A stretch of DNA of 64,000 nucleotides from Erysipelotrichaceae bacterium (GCA_017539025.1 JAFYHT010000007.1:31950-95949), one strand, 5' to 3'. Shown: positions 8,733-18,268, numbered from the stretch's first letter. Notes: generated by a model not told the origin, from the sequence alone. Program-made: numbers and translations.

Positions 8733-9566
8733 TCATCTTGGTAGTTCTTCGGGAACCGGATCCTTGATCTTTTCCATCAGCATCTTTGGATTCTCCATGA
8801 TGTATTTCATCAGCTTCAGTGATTTCGCAAAATAGAAGCCGTCAGCGATCCTTTCATCCAGTGTGACAGTGATCTCAACCTTATCTCTGCCCTTTTCATC
8901 CTTGTAGATCGTACCGATCGTAGCCATCATCGAATTGGTACCGAAATTACTTAAGTGATGGTAGCAGGAATCCGCACCGATCGAACCCAGATTGGATAAA
9001 AGACAAGTCGTATAGTTTGGATCACCCTTTGCCAGATCCTCAGGATAAATGCCATGGTATTCCATCCTGCTTAATACCCAGAATAAGATCTCCAGTACGA
9101 AACGCGGAAGACTGCCGACGAATTGCATCGTCTTATCCAGTGAATTGCTTCCCTGGCTCCTTGCCTTCTTGACATCGCCGAGGATGATCTTGGAGATCAT
9201 ATCAAGGTCCATATCCTCTGTGACCTTGAGAGTCATCAGTGTTTCAACGGCTTCATCCTCAAATTTCTGCTTGGCAACGAAAGACAGAGTGATATCATTT
9301 CTTTGCCAGTACTTCCTGCCGGCAATGAAGATATTCAGCTTCGGACGGTGATAGATCGTCCTGGCGGCAGCTGTACAGATACAATGGAAAAGCTTATAAT
9401 TTGTCCCTTCTTCCTCGTTGTGCTTCTTGATGAATTTCAGGAGCTCTGTGACGTCGATCGTACAGGTCGTAGAGACTTCTGCCTCAGTCCTTTTCGGCAT
9501 CACATAAGGAACGATGGAATGAAACGGATCGGGATCATTTACGATTACAGCATCTCTTCTTTTCAT
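8733..9566 (-). CDS. Stand-alone E2/CAT-like acyltransferase domain protein
   Basis: The 277-residue product matches the catalytic domain of 2-oxoacid dehydrogenase E2 enzymes and chloramphenicol acetyltransferase, with no lipoyl or subunit-binding domain before it. The usual catalytic DHRxxDG motif near the C-terminus reads DERIADG, so the general-base histidine is replaced by glutamate. The SNLGSIGADSCYHHL stretch resembles the E2 core. Either it acts by another mechanism or it is a non-catalytic acyl-CoA-binding homologue. It overlaps the flavodoxin gene upstream by ATGA. The family call is good; the function is open. Confidence 0.75.
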   Translation of the reverse strand: MKRRDAVIVNDPDPFHSIVPYVMPKRTEAEVSTTCTIDVTELLKFIKKHNEEEGTNYKLFHCICTAAARTIYHRPKLNIFIAGRKYWQRNDITLSFVAKQKFEDEAVETLMTLKVTEDMDLDMISKIILGDVKKARSQGSNSLDKTMQFVGSLPRFVLEILFWVLSRMEYHGIYPEDLAKGDPNYTTCLLSNLGSIGADSCYHHLSNFGTNSMMATIGTIYKDEKGRDKVEITVTLDERIADGFYFAKSLKLMKYIMENPKMLMEKIKDPVPEELPR

Positions 9567-10069
9567 CCGACGTACGCCTTGATCCTTTCATCTGATTCAT
9601 ATACCTTGACACCTCTGATCGCCAGACCATCGGTGATATTGGCACCCTTCAAAGCACCCTGCATCTCTAACAGCGAAATGCCAAAAGTACCTTCATCATT
9701 GGTACAGAACGGTCTGATCGTCTTTCCACTGAAATCATAAGCATCTAAAAATGAAGCGATCGCTCTTGGGTAAGTGCGATACCAGATCGGGAAACCGATA
9801 TAGATCGTATCATATTCATCCATATTCAGACGGACACCGCCCTTTAAAGCCGGATGTTCGTTGTTTTCATCTTCTCTTCTTGACCTTCTCAGACAGTCAT
9901 CATATTTGAACGGATAAGGTTCTTCCTCTTCGATCTTGTAGAGATCACCCGAAGTCAATTCTGCGATCTTTTCCGCAACGACCTCAGTATTTCCTTTCTC
10001 CAGAACGACGATCTCGTTGTCCTGCAGGTTTTCACCGATATGTGAAAAATAAGCTACAAGTGTTTTCAT
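9563..10069 (-). CDS. Flavodoxin-like protein
   Basis: A 168-residue single-domain flavodoxin: residues 1-15 (MKTLVAYFSHIGENL) are the strand and phosphate loop for FMN, and YIGFPIWYRTYPRAI in the middle is the typical isoalloxazine-side loop of long-chain flavodoxins of the NAD(P)H oxidoreductase type. It probably acts as a soluble electron carrier or small FMN reductase. The ATG at 10069 follows GAGGGAG at suitable spacing; a TTG six codons upstream is less likely. It overlaps the E2-like gene by ATGA. Confidence 0.85.
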   Translation of the reverse strand: MKTLVAYFSHIGENLQDNEIVVLEKGNTEVVAEKIAELTSGDLYKIEEEEPYPFKYDDCLRRSRREDENNEHPALKGGVRLNMDEYDTIYIGFPIWYRTYPRAIASFLDAYDFSGKTIRPFCTNDEGTFGISLLEMQGALKGANITDGLAIRGVKVYESDERIKAYVG

Positions 10070-10103
10070 ACAATCATTCTCCCTCAATATTAATAATTAT
10101 ACA

Positions 10104-10874
10104 TCAGTTCGTATCATGAGCTATGTTGTTCATCCTGACTTCCAGGTACACTTTTTCCATGCATACATCGAAAGGATCTTCGTTGTGTTCTGTCGTCGCA
10201 AGATAATCCTTCATCGCAGCACCGAAATCATATTCCGCATGGATATTGTCATTTCCATAAGACAGCTCGGTAATGAACTGCGGACGATAATCCGGCATGC
10301 GGTAATACTTGACCAGGACAGGGAATTCATGGGTATACATCAGTGTGCCCTTTTCCATCTGCACATATTCTCTGGCCTTTTCCGTCACATAGTCATTGAT
10401 CAGGAAATAATCATCATAACGAAGTTCCACTCTGCTCATATCTTCCGACAAAGAAAGATCCGTAATGATTTTCAGACAGGTGTTTACCAGTTCCTTGTAT
10501 TTTATGGAAAGATAGATATTGACCTTGTCATGTTCAAAATCAGGCTCGATCCCGATATCATCGATCACAAAATCCTCAGGCAAAGAAAGAAAATCCCTCA
10601 TTGAATCGATCGTGATCACTTTATACAGATAATAAGCCGGAACATCATACTTGTAGATGTAATTCACCTTGTCATAGAAGATGTGATCCTCGAATTTATC
10701 ATTCGGGTTTGCATCCATCTGCGCCTGATAGTCATACGCAAACTTATCAGAGTATTCATCCATATTGTTGACAGTCTTATAGGCATAAAATGCAAGACCT
10801 CCTGCCGCCAGCAATATCACCAGCAACAGTATCAAAAGGAATTTTCCGAAACTGAATCTTTTTTTCTTTTCCAT
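10104..10874 (-). CDS. Membrane-anchored protein of unknown function
   Basis: I do not recognise this 256-residue protein. A lysine-rich start (MEKKKRF) is followed by one hydrophobic helix at about residues 10-31, then an acidic, tyrosine-rich domain without cysteines in obvious motifs. The topology suggests a single-pass protein with its bulk outside the cell. AGAAGG upstream supports the ATG at 10874. It is the first gene of the run leading to flavodoxin, E2-like protein, MFS, hydrolase and GH42; the gap to flavodoxin is 34 bases. Confidence 0.7.
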   Translation of the reverse strand: MEKKKRFSFGKFLLILLLVILLAAGGLAFYAYKTVNNMDEYSDKFAYDYQAQMDANPNDKFEDHIFYDKVNYIYKYDVPAYYLYKVITIDSMRDFLSLPEDFVIDDIGIEPDFEHDKVNIYLSIKYKELVNTCLKIITDLSLSEDMSRVELRYDDYFLINDYVTEKAREYVQMEKGTLMYTHEFPVLVKYYRMPDYRPQFITELSYGNDNIHAEYDFGAAMKDYLATTEHNEDPFDVCMEKVYLEVRMNNIAHDTN

Positions 10875-10917
10875 TGTCTTAACCTTCTTATCAAAATCAT
10901 ATCACAATCCGACAAGA

Positions 10918-10942
10918 GAAAAATCAGGCATAAAGCCTGACC
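10918..10942 (-). terminator. Terminator of the nucleoside transport operon
   Basis: Minus strand: TCAGGC, loop TTTAT, GCCTGA, then TTTTTC, about 45 bases after the stop of the last permease gene. Confidence 0.85.
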
Positions 10943-10986
10943 CTTCCCATGAAAGAATAACAACCACGGATCCAACAATCCAATGA

Positions 10987-11943
10987 TTAGCGCATTGATT
11001 TATCGTACGGCTGACCGGAAGCCTTCGGCGCATGGTCATGTTTTGACGTGACAGCCAGAGCGACCAGCGTGATGATGAATGGAAGGCTCTTATAGAAAGC
11101 CGCAGGAAGACCTAAGTTGTTCAGGAAAGGAATTCCTGAATAAGCATTGGCGATCGTCTTGCAGAAAGCGAAGAACGCCGCTGCACCAAGCAAAGGCAGA
11201 GAACGCCACTGACCGAAGATCAGGACTGACATCGCCAGATAACCGTAACCACCGACAGTTTGCGAATAGTGAGTCGCAACCGGAATGATGTACATCAGAC
11301 CGCCCATACCGCCGATGAAACCGGCAATGATCAAAGCAGCATATCTGTATCTCTGAACATTGACACCGAGTGATTCGGCAGCCTGAGGATTCTCACCACA
11401 GGCACACATTCTTAAACCGAATCTGGTCTTGCTGAGAACGATCGCGGAAATGATGAAGATCGCGATACCGATATAGTTGGTGATATAAGTCCTTGTGAAG
11501 AACATATCGCCGATGACAGGGATGTCGCCCAGTACCGGAACTTTCTCGATCAGGAAATCATTCCTGATGGAAAGGTGCTCGGAACCATCCTGAAGGACTC
11601 TGGCAAAGAAGACACAGAATGCCGGAGCGAATGTGTTCATTGCCATACCGACGATCGTCTGGTCGGCATTCAGATTGATCGATGCCACTGCAAGCAAGAG
11701 CGTCAGCAATACACCCATGACACCCGCAAACAGCAAGGAGATGATCAGTCTCATCTGACCGGCAACAACGCCATCCAGCCATTGCAGACAAAGCACACCC
11801 CACATACAGGACCACACCATGACGGAGTCAAGACCCATGTGGATGACACCGCTTCTCTCAGAGAACATACCGGAGATCGATACTACCAGTAATGGAGTGA
11901 AGAAATACATGAAATATCTTGCGATGAAATATAACATTTCCAT
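10987..11943 (-). CDS. Nucleoside ABC importer permease (second permease, NupQ-type)
   Basis: A 318-residue polytopic permease of the branched-chain amino acid/ribose/nucleoside ABC class, with about eight to nine hydrophobic helices. GLDSVMVWSC near the N-terminus and the SKTRFGLRMCACGENPQAAESLG loop correspond to the segments that contact the ATPase in NupQ/YufQ-like proteins. It follows the first permease by one base and is the last gene before the terminator. Order BMP protein, ATPase, permease, permease equals that of Bacillus nupNOPQ. Confidence 0.88.
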   Translation of the reverse strand: MEMLYFIARYFMYFFTPLLVVSISGMFSERSGVIHMGLDSVMVWSCMWGVLCLQWLDGVVAGQMRLIISLLFAGVMGVLLTLLLAVASINLNADQTIVGMAMNTFAPAFCVFFARVLQDGSEHLSIRNDFLIEKVPVLGDIPVIGDMFFTRTYITNYIGIAIFIISAIVLSKTRFGLRMCACGENPQAAESLGVNVQRYRYAALIIAGFIGGMGGLMYIIPVATHYSQTVGGYGYLAMSVLIFGQWRSLPLLGAAAFFAFCKTIANAYSGIPFLNNLGLPAAFYKSLPFIITLVALAVTSKHDHAPKASGQPYDKSMR

Positions 11944-11944
11944 A

Positions 11945-13069
11945 CTATTTAAGCTCCTCTCCGGTCACCTTATTGATTTCTTTGGTCTGTTTGATCAGTG
12001 CTTTTTCAATCATCTGTTTCAGGAACAGTGAGAACGCAGCGAAATAAATGATAACGGAAGTAATAACGGAAACGATCTCTCTCTGGAAACCGAAGATCTG
12101 CATGTAGTTGCCGCCGACTGTCAAAAACGCAAGGAACAGTGCACCAAAGATCGCACCGATCGGTGAGTTGTTCGCAAGACAGCAGACAGCGATACCATTG
12201 AAACCTTCAGCTGCCAGTCCTTCCTTCATTGTGATATAAGTACCGGAAACAGACAGGTGTGTCAAACCACCTCCCAGTCCGCACAAAGCACCGGAAAGTA
12301 AGATCGAAGTCATGATATTCTGTTTTGACTTGATACCGGCATATTTGGAAGCATCCGCATTCTTACCGCAGGCTTTCAATTCGTAACCCAATAACGTCTT
12401 TTCCATCAATACCCAGCACAGGATCGCAACGATTATGGCGATGATGATACCGATATCAGCCGTTCTGTTCTGTGTCAGAGCCGGCATGAATCCCTGTGGC
12501 AGTTTGCATGGTGCAGGAACTGCTCTGGTCTGACCTTTCAGAGGGTCGTAGCAGTATTCAGAGATCCAGTGCATGATGTAGTACATTTCAATGTAGTTGA
12601 ACATGATCGTACCGATGACGACGTTGACATTGAAATATGCCTTCAGGATGCCCGGGATCAATGCCCAGGCAGCACCGGCGATCGTTGCGGCGATCAATGG
12701 AACGATCCAGGACAATGGAGTCGGCAGATCCTTGGCATAATATAATGCCGTCAGGATGGCAGCCAATGCTCCGACAGAATACTGTCCGGGACCGCCGATA
12801 TTGAAGATACCTGCCTGGAACGCAACACACATCGCAACACCGGTACAAAGGATCGGCGTAGCGAAATAGAACAGAGTTCCCAGATTCTTCATTCCTCCCA
12901 TCTGGAAACCGCCGGTCACAAGCGTTGTGAATGCGGCGAGACCCTTGGATGGGTTGGTAAGCATCAGAACGATAAAGGCAATGATCAAGCCACCGACGAT
13001 AGCGATCAGGGAAGACAGAAGACCTGTATAATCAGAAATGTTGAATTTCTTCTTTGCTTTTACACTCAT
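11945..13069 (-). CDS. Nucleoside ABC importer permease (first permease, NupP-type)
   Basis: A 374-residue integral membrane subunit with a basic N-terminus (MSVKAKKKFN) and about nine to ten hydrophobic segments. The central KTLLGYELKACGKNADASKYAG loop is the coupling loop typical of this permease class; the paralogous loop in the neighbouring permease reads similarly. The start overlaps the ATPase stop by ATGA. It would form a heterodimeric channel with the downstream permease for nucleoside import. Confidence 0.88.
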   Translation of the reverse strand: MSVKAKKKFNISDYTGLLSSLIAIVGGLIIAFIVLMLTNPSKGLAAFTTLVTGGFQMGGMKNLGTLFYFATPILCTGVAMCVAFQAGIFNIGGPGQYSVGALAAILTALYYAKDLPTPLSWIVPLIAATIAGAAWALIPGILKAYFNVNVVIGTIMFNYIEMYYIMHWISEYCYDPLKGQTRAVPAPCKLPQGFMPALTQNRTADIGIIIAIIVAILCWVLMEKTLLGYELKACGKNADASKYAGIKSKQNIMTSILLSGALCGLGGGLTHLSVSGTYITMKEGLAAEGFNGIAVCCLANNSPIGAIFGALFLAFLTVGGNYMQIFGFQREIVSVITSVIIYFAAFSLFLKQMIEKALIKQTKEINKVTGEELK

Positions 13070-14604
13070 GATTCTCTCCCCTCTCTCTTGACACCTGCCA
13101 TGTACAGACCGACCTCTTCGACTGTCACGTTCTTCGGATCGAGGTTACCCATGATCTCTCCTTCAAACATGACAAGGATCCTGTCGGCCACATCCATGAC
13201 TTCATCAAGTTCAAATGACATCAGAAGGACTGCCTTGTCTTCATCACGCTGCTCAACGAGCTGTTTGTGAATGAACTCGATCGCACCGACATCCAGACCT
13301 CTGGTCGGCTGTACAGCTACCAGAAGATCACAGCCCTGATCGATCTCTCTGGCAACGATCGCTTTCTGCTGGTTACCACCGGACATCGATCTTGCCATAG
13401 TGATCTTACCCTGACCGGAACGGATATCGAATTTGTCGATCAGTTCATCGGCATACGTATCAAATTTACCGAATTTCAAGAAACCGCCTTTGGAAACGAA
13501 ATCCGGCTTAAAATAGTTCTTCAAAGCGAGATTGTAAGACAGAGGATAATCCAGGATCAGACCGTATTTATGTCTGTCTTCCGGAATATGAGACATGATC
13601 AGATTTCTTTCTCTGATCGATTTCTTCGTATAATCGACACCATTGATCGTAACAGTTCCTTCGTTGATCGGCATGATACCGGTCAGACCGTAGATCAGTT
13701 CGCTCTGGCCATTTCCATCAATACCTGCGATCGCAACGATCTCGCCTCTTCTGACAGAGAAAGAAACGTCATTGACGACCTTCTTTTTGGTCTCGTCATT
13801 GATCATCGTCAGGTGGTCAACCTTCAGTACTTCTTCCTTTGGCTCAGCCGGTTTCTTTTCAACATGGAAGTTGACCTCTCTGCCAACCATGAGTTCGCCC
13901 ATCTGGGTCGTCGTCGTTTCAGCTGCATTCAAAGTCTGGATCAGCTTTCCACGACGCAAGATCGTAACTCTGTCTGAAACTCTCTTTATTTCCTCGAGCT
14001 TATGAGAGATGAACAGGATGGTGTGGCCTTCTTTTGCCAGACCCTTCATGATCTCCATCAGCTCGTCGATTTCCTGCGGAGTTAAAACAGCAGTCGGTTC
14101 ATCAAAGATCAGGATCTCAGCTTCTCTGTAAAGCATCTTCAGGATCTCACAGCGCTGCTGCTGACCGACCGTGATGTTTTCGATCAAAGCATCCGGATCG
14201 ACAGCCAGACCATACTTCTGTGACAATGCGACTACTTTCTTACGGCAGCTGTCCATATCCAGGAATGCACCCTTTACAGTCTCACTGCCCAAAATGATAT
14301 TCTGCAATACTGTATAATTCTGTACCAGTTTAAAGTGCTGGTGCACCATACCGATACCAAGCTCGGTCGCAACACGCGGGTTGGTGATCTTTACTTCTTT
14401 TCCCCTTATTGAGATTGTACCTTCTTCAGGTGTATACATACCGAAAAGAACACTCATCAGTGTGGACTTACCCGCGCCGTTTTCTCCAAGCAAGGCATGG
14501 ATCTCTCCTTTGCGGATATCCAGGCTGATATCGTTACAGGCGATAATGCCCGGGAACTTTTTGGTGATGTGACGGAACTCAATAATGTTTTCCGTATTTT
14601 CCAT
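13066..14604 (-). CDS. Nucleoside ABC importer ATP-binding protein (two ABC domains)
   Basis: A 512-residue tandem ATPase. The first domain has a full Walker A (GENGAGKST), signature VGQQQR and Walker B ILIFDEPTAVL. The second has the degenerate Walker A GIDGNGQSE but a good MSGGNQQK signature and an LLVAVQPTRGLD Walker B, as usual in the sugar/nucleoside importer ATPases. GAAAGGAAAAGAGT before the ATG gives the ribosome binding site. A strong hairpin separates it from the substrate-binding protein gene upstream. Confidence 0.92.
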   Translation of the reverse strand: MENTENIIEFRHITKKFPGIIACNDISLDIRKGEIHALLGENGAGKSTLMSVLFGMYTPEEGTISIRGKEVKITNPRVATELGIGMVHQHFKLVQNYTVLQNIILGSETVKGAFLDMDSCRKKVVALSQKYGLAVDPDALIENITVGQQQRCEILKMLYREAEILIFDEPTAVLTPQEIDELMEIMKGLAKEGHTILFISHKLEEIKRVSDRVTILRRGKLIQTLNAAETTTTQMGELMVGREVNFHVEKKPAEPKEEVLKVDHLTMINDETKKKVVNDVSFSVRRGEIVAIAGIDGNGQSELIYGLTGIMPINEGTVTINGVDYTKKSIRERNLIMSHIPEDRHKYGLILDYPLSYNLALKNYFKPDFVSKGGFLKFGKFDTYADELIDKFDIRSGQGKITMARSMSGGNQQKAIVAREIDQGCDLLVAVQPTRGLDVGAIEFIHKQLVEQRDEDKAVLLMSFELDEVMDVADRILVMFEGEIMGNLDPKNVTVEEVGLYMAGVKREGRES

Positions 14605-14632
14605 ACTCTTTTCCTTTCGCTAAATAAAGGCA

Positions 14633-14659
14633 AGGAGGTGCACAAAACGCACACCTCCT
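14633..14659 (-). promoter_or_regulatory. Intercistronic hairpin between binding-protein and ATPase genes
   Basis: Minus strand: AGGAGGTGTGC, loop GTTTT, GTGCACCTCCT, eleven pairs with two wobble pairs. It is followed by TGCCTTTATTT rather than a clean T-run, so it is more likely an mRNA 3'-end protecting stem or partial terminator. That would keep the binding protein more abundant than the membrane subunits. Confidence 0.65.
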
Positions 14660-14683
14660 GTAAAAAGTTTTAAATTTTAGATA

Positions 14684-15856
14684 TTACTGCTCGTAGTAAG
14701 TAACGTTGACGTACTTGTACTCGATCGGAGCAACAGACGGAGAAGTTGTTGCTTCTGTCGGAAGAGTGTTGTGAACAGCGATAACCTGCTGCTTGACAGC
14801 ATTGTATTCTTCCTCAGTGAAGACATTCCAGTTCTCAGCTCTGTATGGGGCAAGGATTGAAGCATCTTCAGCAGCACCCATTCTGATCAGACCTGCATCT
14901 GTGTAAGCAGCCCAGTCAGCACCACCTGCATAAGCAGCCTTAACAGCTCTGTAAATAGTGATCTCGAGTTCCTTCATAGCAGAAGTGATGAAGATCGGCT
15001 CATTTTCAGCGCCATCAGCAGCTCTGGTGAAGTATTCATCAGTATCAACACCGACGATCTTTCTGCCTTCGCCATCTTTCGCAGCCTGCAGAACTGAGTA
15101 AACGATGGAACCACCACAAGAGAAGATAACTTCTGTGCCATTGGTGTACCATTCAGAAGCACGAGTAACGATATCAGGTGTCTGATCGAATGTGCCTGTG
15201 TAGAAGTACTTCATATCGATTGCCTTTTCAGCAAGACCGAGTTCTTCAGCAGCATCGTTCGCACCAGCTACGAAACCGTAACCGAATCTGACAACTGCCG
15301 GAACAGCCATACCACCCATAAAGGCGAGGTTTCTGTAACCGTCTTTGACAACAGCGTAACCAGCCATGTAACCACAATCCTGTTCAGCGAATGTGATCAT
15401 AGCCAGGTTGTCCTGATGATCTAATGAATCATCTACACCGTCGTAGTCATAGTCGATGTTGTAAAGGTCATCAGCATCAACGAAGATAACCTTGACATTC
15501 GGATAGTTAGGAATTTCCTGGCACAGTGCAGCATCCCAAAGGAAGCCAACCGCAACCAGTACATCAGCAGTCATCTGATTGACAGCCTGTTCGAAAATAG
15601 CAGTTCTGGAAGCATCATCTGAGCCTGCAGGCTGTAAGTAAGTGTACTTTAAGCCATTCTCTTCACAGTAATCTCTGATACCGTAGAATGAGTGCTCGTT
15701 GAAGCCGCCATCATAGATAGAACCTAAGTCAGCCAGGAATACGACATCGAAATGTTCGCCTGTAGCTGCTGGCTCGCCGCCTTCTTCCTTCTTAGCACAG
15801 CCGAATAAGCTGCAAGCGAGAAGAACAGCGAGAACTAACGTAAGAAATTTCTTCAT
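14684..15856 (-). CDS. BMP-family nucleoside-binding lipoprotein
   Basis: Substrate-binding component of the ABC importer. The N-terminus is a lipoprotein signal: MKKF, a hydrophobic core, then SLFGC with the lipidated Cys20, followed by a charged Ala/Glu/Gly linker. The PnrA/Bmp periplasmic-binding fold begins at HFDVVFLADLGSIYDGGFNEHSFYG. The 390-residue length is normal. Members of this family bind purine nucleosides, or sometimes riboflavin or autoinducer. The phosphorylase and deaminase genes upstream favour nucleosides. It has its own probable promoter and an SD (GAAGGAG). Confidence 0.92.
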   Translation of the reverse strand: MKKFLTLVLAVLLACSLFGCAKKEEGGEPAATGEHFDVVFLADLGSIYDGGFNEHSFYGIRDYCEENGLKYTYLQPAGSDDASRTAIFEQAVNQMTADVLVAVGFLWDAALCQEIPNYPNVKVIFVDADDLYNIDYDYDGVDDSLDHQDNLAMITFAEQDCGYMAGYAVVKDGYRNLAFMGGMAVPAVVRFGYGFVAGANDAAEELGLAEKAIDMKYFYTGTFDQTPDIVTRASEWYTNGTEVIFSCGGSIVYSVLQAAKDGEGRKIVGVDTDEYFTRAADGAENEPIFITSAMKELEITIYRAVKAAYAGGADWAAYTDAGLIRMGAAEDASILAPYRAENWNVFTEEEYNAVKQQVIAVHNTLPTEATTSPSVAPIEYKYVNVTYYEQ

Positions 15857-15964
15857 TTTTTTCTCCTTCTTTCTTAGAAATATTCAGAAATGCATACACT
15901 CAAAAAATCTTTCTATGATTGATACATCAATTCTGATCAGTTCAATGCGTGCATATCTAAAACA

Positions 15965-15994
15965 ATTTTATCATCCTTTCAAAAGCCTATACAA
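15965..15994 (-). promoter_or_regulatory. Promoter upstream of the binding-protein gene
   Basis: Minus strand -35 TTGTAT, 18-base spacer, -10 TAAAAT, about 110 bases before the lipoprotein ATG. It would let the importer genes be transcribed separately from the salvage genes upstream. Confidence 0.5.
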
Positions 15995-16004
15995 GGGGCA
16001 TTCA

Positions 16005-16661
16005 TCATTTTGCTGTGAAGAGCTCACCCTGTCTGTCGACATATTCTAATGTCTTATCCAGGACATAGCCAAGGATGTATCCCGTACACAAAACGTCGAC
16101 GATCGTACCGATCCCGATCACTCCCTTCATCGCCCATCCGATCAGGAAAAACGCGGCATCGGAGATCATCTGTGTATACTTGATATCCAGTTTGATCAGA
16201 TCCGTTAAGAAGATCGGAACGAACTGGAAACAGCCGATCCCCATCTTGCATCCGATACTTAAAGCATAACCGATCGAAGTCGTGATCAGACCTGCCAAAA
16301 GGATCAGAAGTTTTGTCAAAAGCGAGATCGAAGTAAGCGGGAAATTGCTTCGCAACATTCCCTCAAACAGGTCGATCAGAGGCCCTCCCAGAAACATACC
16401 GATGATCGTACCGATACCCAGATGCTTTCTTTCAAATAAGAAGATCAGTATCGTCAGTATGACATTGCATATGGTCGAAATCTGTCCATAAGACAATCCG
16501 CACGCATTATGTAAGCCGTCGACGAATACGCTGATCGGATCGGTACCCAGTCCACAGGCATAGTAGCAGCCTACGCCGAAAGAAGACAATACAGTACCGA
16601 CAATACTGATCGCGATCCTGATAAATAAAGCTCTGTAATTGAGATCCTTCAGTTTATCCAT
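16005..16661 (-). CDS. YczE/YyaS/YitT-type membrane protein
   Basis: A 218-residue protein with five or six hydrophobic helices and the family pattern GLGTDPISVFVDGLH near residue 40, with a second copy-like GCKMGIGCFQFVP later. The biochemical role of this family is not established; transport of a small solute is possible. Its start overlaps the end of the phosphorylase gene: I chose the ATG at 16661, with a GTG at 16667 as an alternative; neither has a strong SD, so translation is probably coupled. Position in the salvage operon suggests a nucleobase- or nucleoside-related role, which is inference. Confidence 0.75.
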   Translation of the reverse strand: MDKLKDLNYRALFIRIAISIVGTVLSSFGVGCYYACGLGTDPISVFVDGLHNACGLSYGQISTICNVILTILIFLFERKHLGIGTIIGMFLGGPLIDLFEGMLRSNFPLTSISLLTKLLILLAGLITTSIGYALSIGCKMGIGCFQFVPIFLTDLIKLDIKYTQMISDAAFFLIGWAMKGVIGIGTIVDVLCTGYILGYVLDKTLEYVDRQGELFTAK

Positions 16662-17475
16662 TTTCACGAATATCTTCTAAATCAGGAAGCTTATCGATGA
16701 TCTCGATCGCCCTCAAAGTGATCTTGGTCATCAGCTCCACTCTTTTGGCATAATCGGACTGATTGCTGGTAGACATCGAGCCATAGGTCTTGCCCAGATA
16801 GTCTCCGCACATCAGTATCGTACCGGTACGGATACCGCCTAAAAGCGATCCCACCGTAAACAAAGCAGAAGATTCATTCTCGACCGCCAGTACTCCGGCA
16901 TCTTCCCAGACCTTGATCCTTTCAAGTGTTCCCTCTTGCCCGCCATGGGCACCCGGAGATTCAAGATAGAAAGAATCATGAGAACGGATGATGCCGAGAT
17001 ATGGCTTGACACCGTATTCGATACAAGCCTGCCTCAAAGCACAGACGACATCCACATCGGCAACAGCCGGATATTCCAAAGGGATATATTCCTTGGAAGC
17101 ACCCTCTCCTCTGACTGCTGCAGTCGCAATGACGAACGCATCTGATGGAAGATTTGGCTGCCAGGATCCGGAAGTCCCCATACGGATCATCGTCTTGACA
17201 CCGAGATGATTGAGTTCTTCCACTGCTACCGATACTGCCATGGCACCCATTCCGGTACACATGACCGATACCGGTACATCGTGATAGGTTCCGGTATATG
17301 TCGGATTGCCTCTGGAAACAGCTGCCAGCCTTGACTCATCAAAATACTTTGCGACCATCTCGCATCTTGCGGGATCAGCAGGCAGGATGAAATGCTTTCC
17401 GCAGTCATTCTCATCCAGACCGATATGCCACATCTTGCCGTTATTGTTGGTCAGCTTGACGGACTTATATTTCAT
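16654..17475 (-). CDS. Nucleoside phosphorylase paralogue 1 (uridine phosphorylase/PNP superfamily)
   Basis: Member of the NP-I family that splits nucleosides with phosphate into base and (deoxy)ribose 1-phosphate. In 273 residues the phosphate loop reads LPADPAR (usual MPGDPxR), the central strand CTGMGAMAVSVAVEEL and RMGTSGSW are canonical, and the substrate loop reads VENESSAL where uridine phosphorylase and PNP have EME. It overlaps the upstream paralogue by 11 bases. About 20 residues longer than E. coli PNP. The substrate (purine, pyrimidine or deoxyadenosine-type nucleoside) cannot be told. Confidence 0.87.
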   Translation of the reverse strand: MKYKSVKLTNNNGKMWHIGLDENDCGKHFILPADPARCEMVAKYFDESRLAAVSRGNPTYTGTYHDVPVSVMCTGMGAMAVSVAVEELNHLGVKTMIRMGTSGSWQPNLPSDAFVIATAAVRGEGASKEYIPLEYPAVADVDVVCALRQACIEYGVKPYLGIIRSHDSFYLESPGAHGGQEGTLERIKVWEDAGVLAVENESSALFTVGSLLGGIRTGTILMCGDYLGKTYGSMSTSNQSDYAKRVELMTKITLRAIEIIDKLPDLEDIRENG

Positions 17476-18268
17476 ACTCTTCTCCCTTGATCAGCTTGGA
17501 CATTGCCAGTGTCGCGATATGGATGGTATCCATGATCTTATTCTGATAATCCTTTTCATAATCCATCGCCTCACCTGTTGCCAGGTTGTCAGTTACGACA
17601 TAGATGCATCCTGCCTGTAACTGCAGTATTGAAGCAACCGTATACAATGTCGCACATTCGTTGTCAACGCAGGCAACACCGACTTTCTGCCACGGAGCGA
17701 TCCTTTCTTCCACACCGTCATGCGCAAAAGGAGATTCCAGGAATAAACCATCATGCGTCCTTGTGATACCTGTTTCCACTTCGATGCCAAGTTCCTTGGC
17801 ACTCTGCAACAGCGCAAAGAAAGCATCCAGATCGCAAACTGCCGGATACTGGATATTGACATATTCCAATGTCGCACCCTCACATCTGCAGGCACCGATC
17901 GGAACAAAGATCGTACCCGGTTTGATATTCGGATCGATGGCGTAGCAGGAACCGACCTTGATCATCTTCCTGCAATCGATGTGTCTTAACTCTTCCACAG
18001 CGATCTCAGTCGGCATACAGCCGTTGCCGATCGACATGCATGACATACGTACGCCATGGCACATACCGGTATAGCTGATATATTCTCTGTGGAAAGCCTG
18101 TCTTTCAGCGCTGTCGAATGTATCCTTGATCAGTTCCACTCTTTCGAGATTACTTGTGAGGATGCAACCCTCACCGATCTGAGTTTTATCGATACCCAGA
18201 TGATGGACCTTGTTTCCTTTTTCCAGCTGAGGAACGGAGTCAAAACCATTTTTCACCATGTCTGCCAT
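17465..18268 (-). CDS. Nucleoside phosphorylase paralogue 2 with an altered phosphate loop
   Basis: The middle of three tandem NP-I paralogues, 267 residues. The phosphate loop GDPxR is replaced by SNLER, keeping only the arginine; the SIGNGCMPTEIAVEEL strand differs from the usual GMGxPS; and the substrate loop reads VDNECATL. The KVGSCYAIDP turn is still recognisable. It may be a hydrolase (no phosphate needed), a structural subunit, or an enzyme for an unusual nucleoside. Its start shares a TAATG with the stop of paralogue 3. Confidence 0.82.
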   Translation of the reverse strand: MADMVKNGFDSVPQLEKGNKVHHLGIDKTQIGEGCILTSNLERVELIKDTFDSAERQAFHREYISYTGMCHGVRMSCMSIGNGCMPTEIAVEELRHIDCRKMIKVGSCYAIDPNIKPGTIFVPIGACRCEGATLEYVNIQYPAVCDLDAFFALLQSAKELGIEVETGITRTHDGLFLESPFAHDGVEERIAPWQKVGVACVDNECATLYTVASILQLQAGCIYVVTDNLATGEAMDYEKDYQNKIMDTIHIATLAMSKLIKGEEYEI

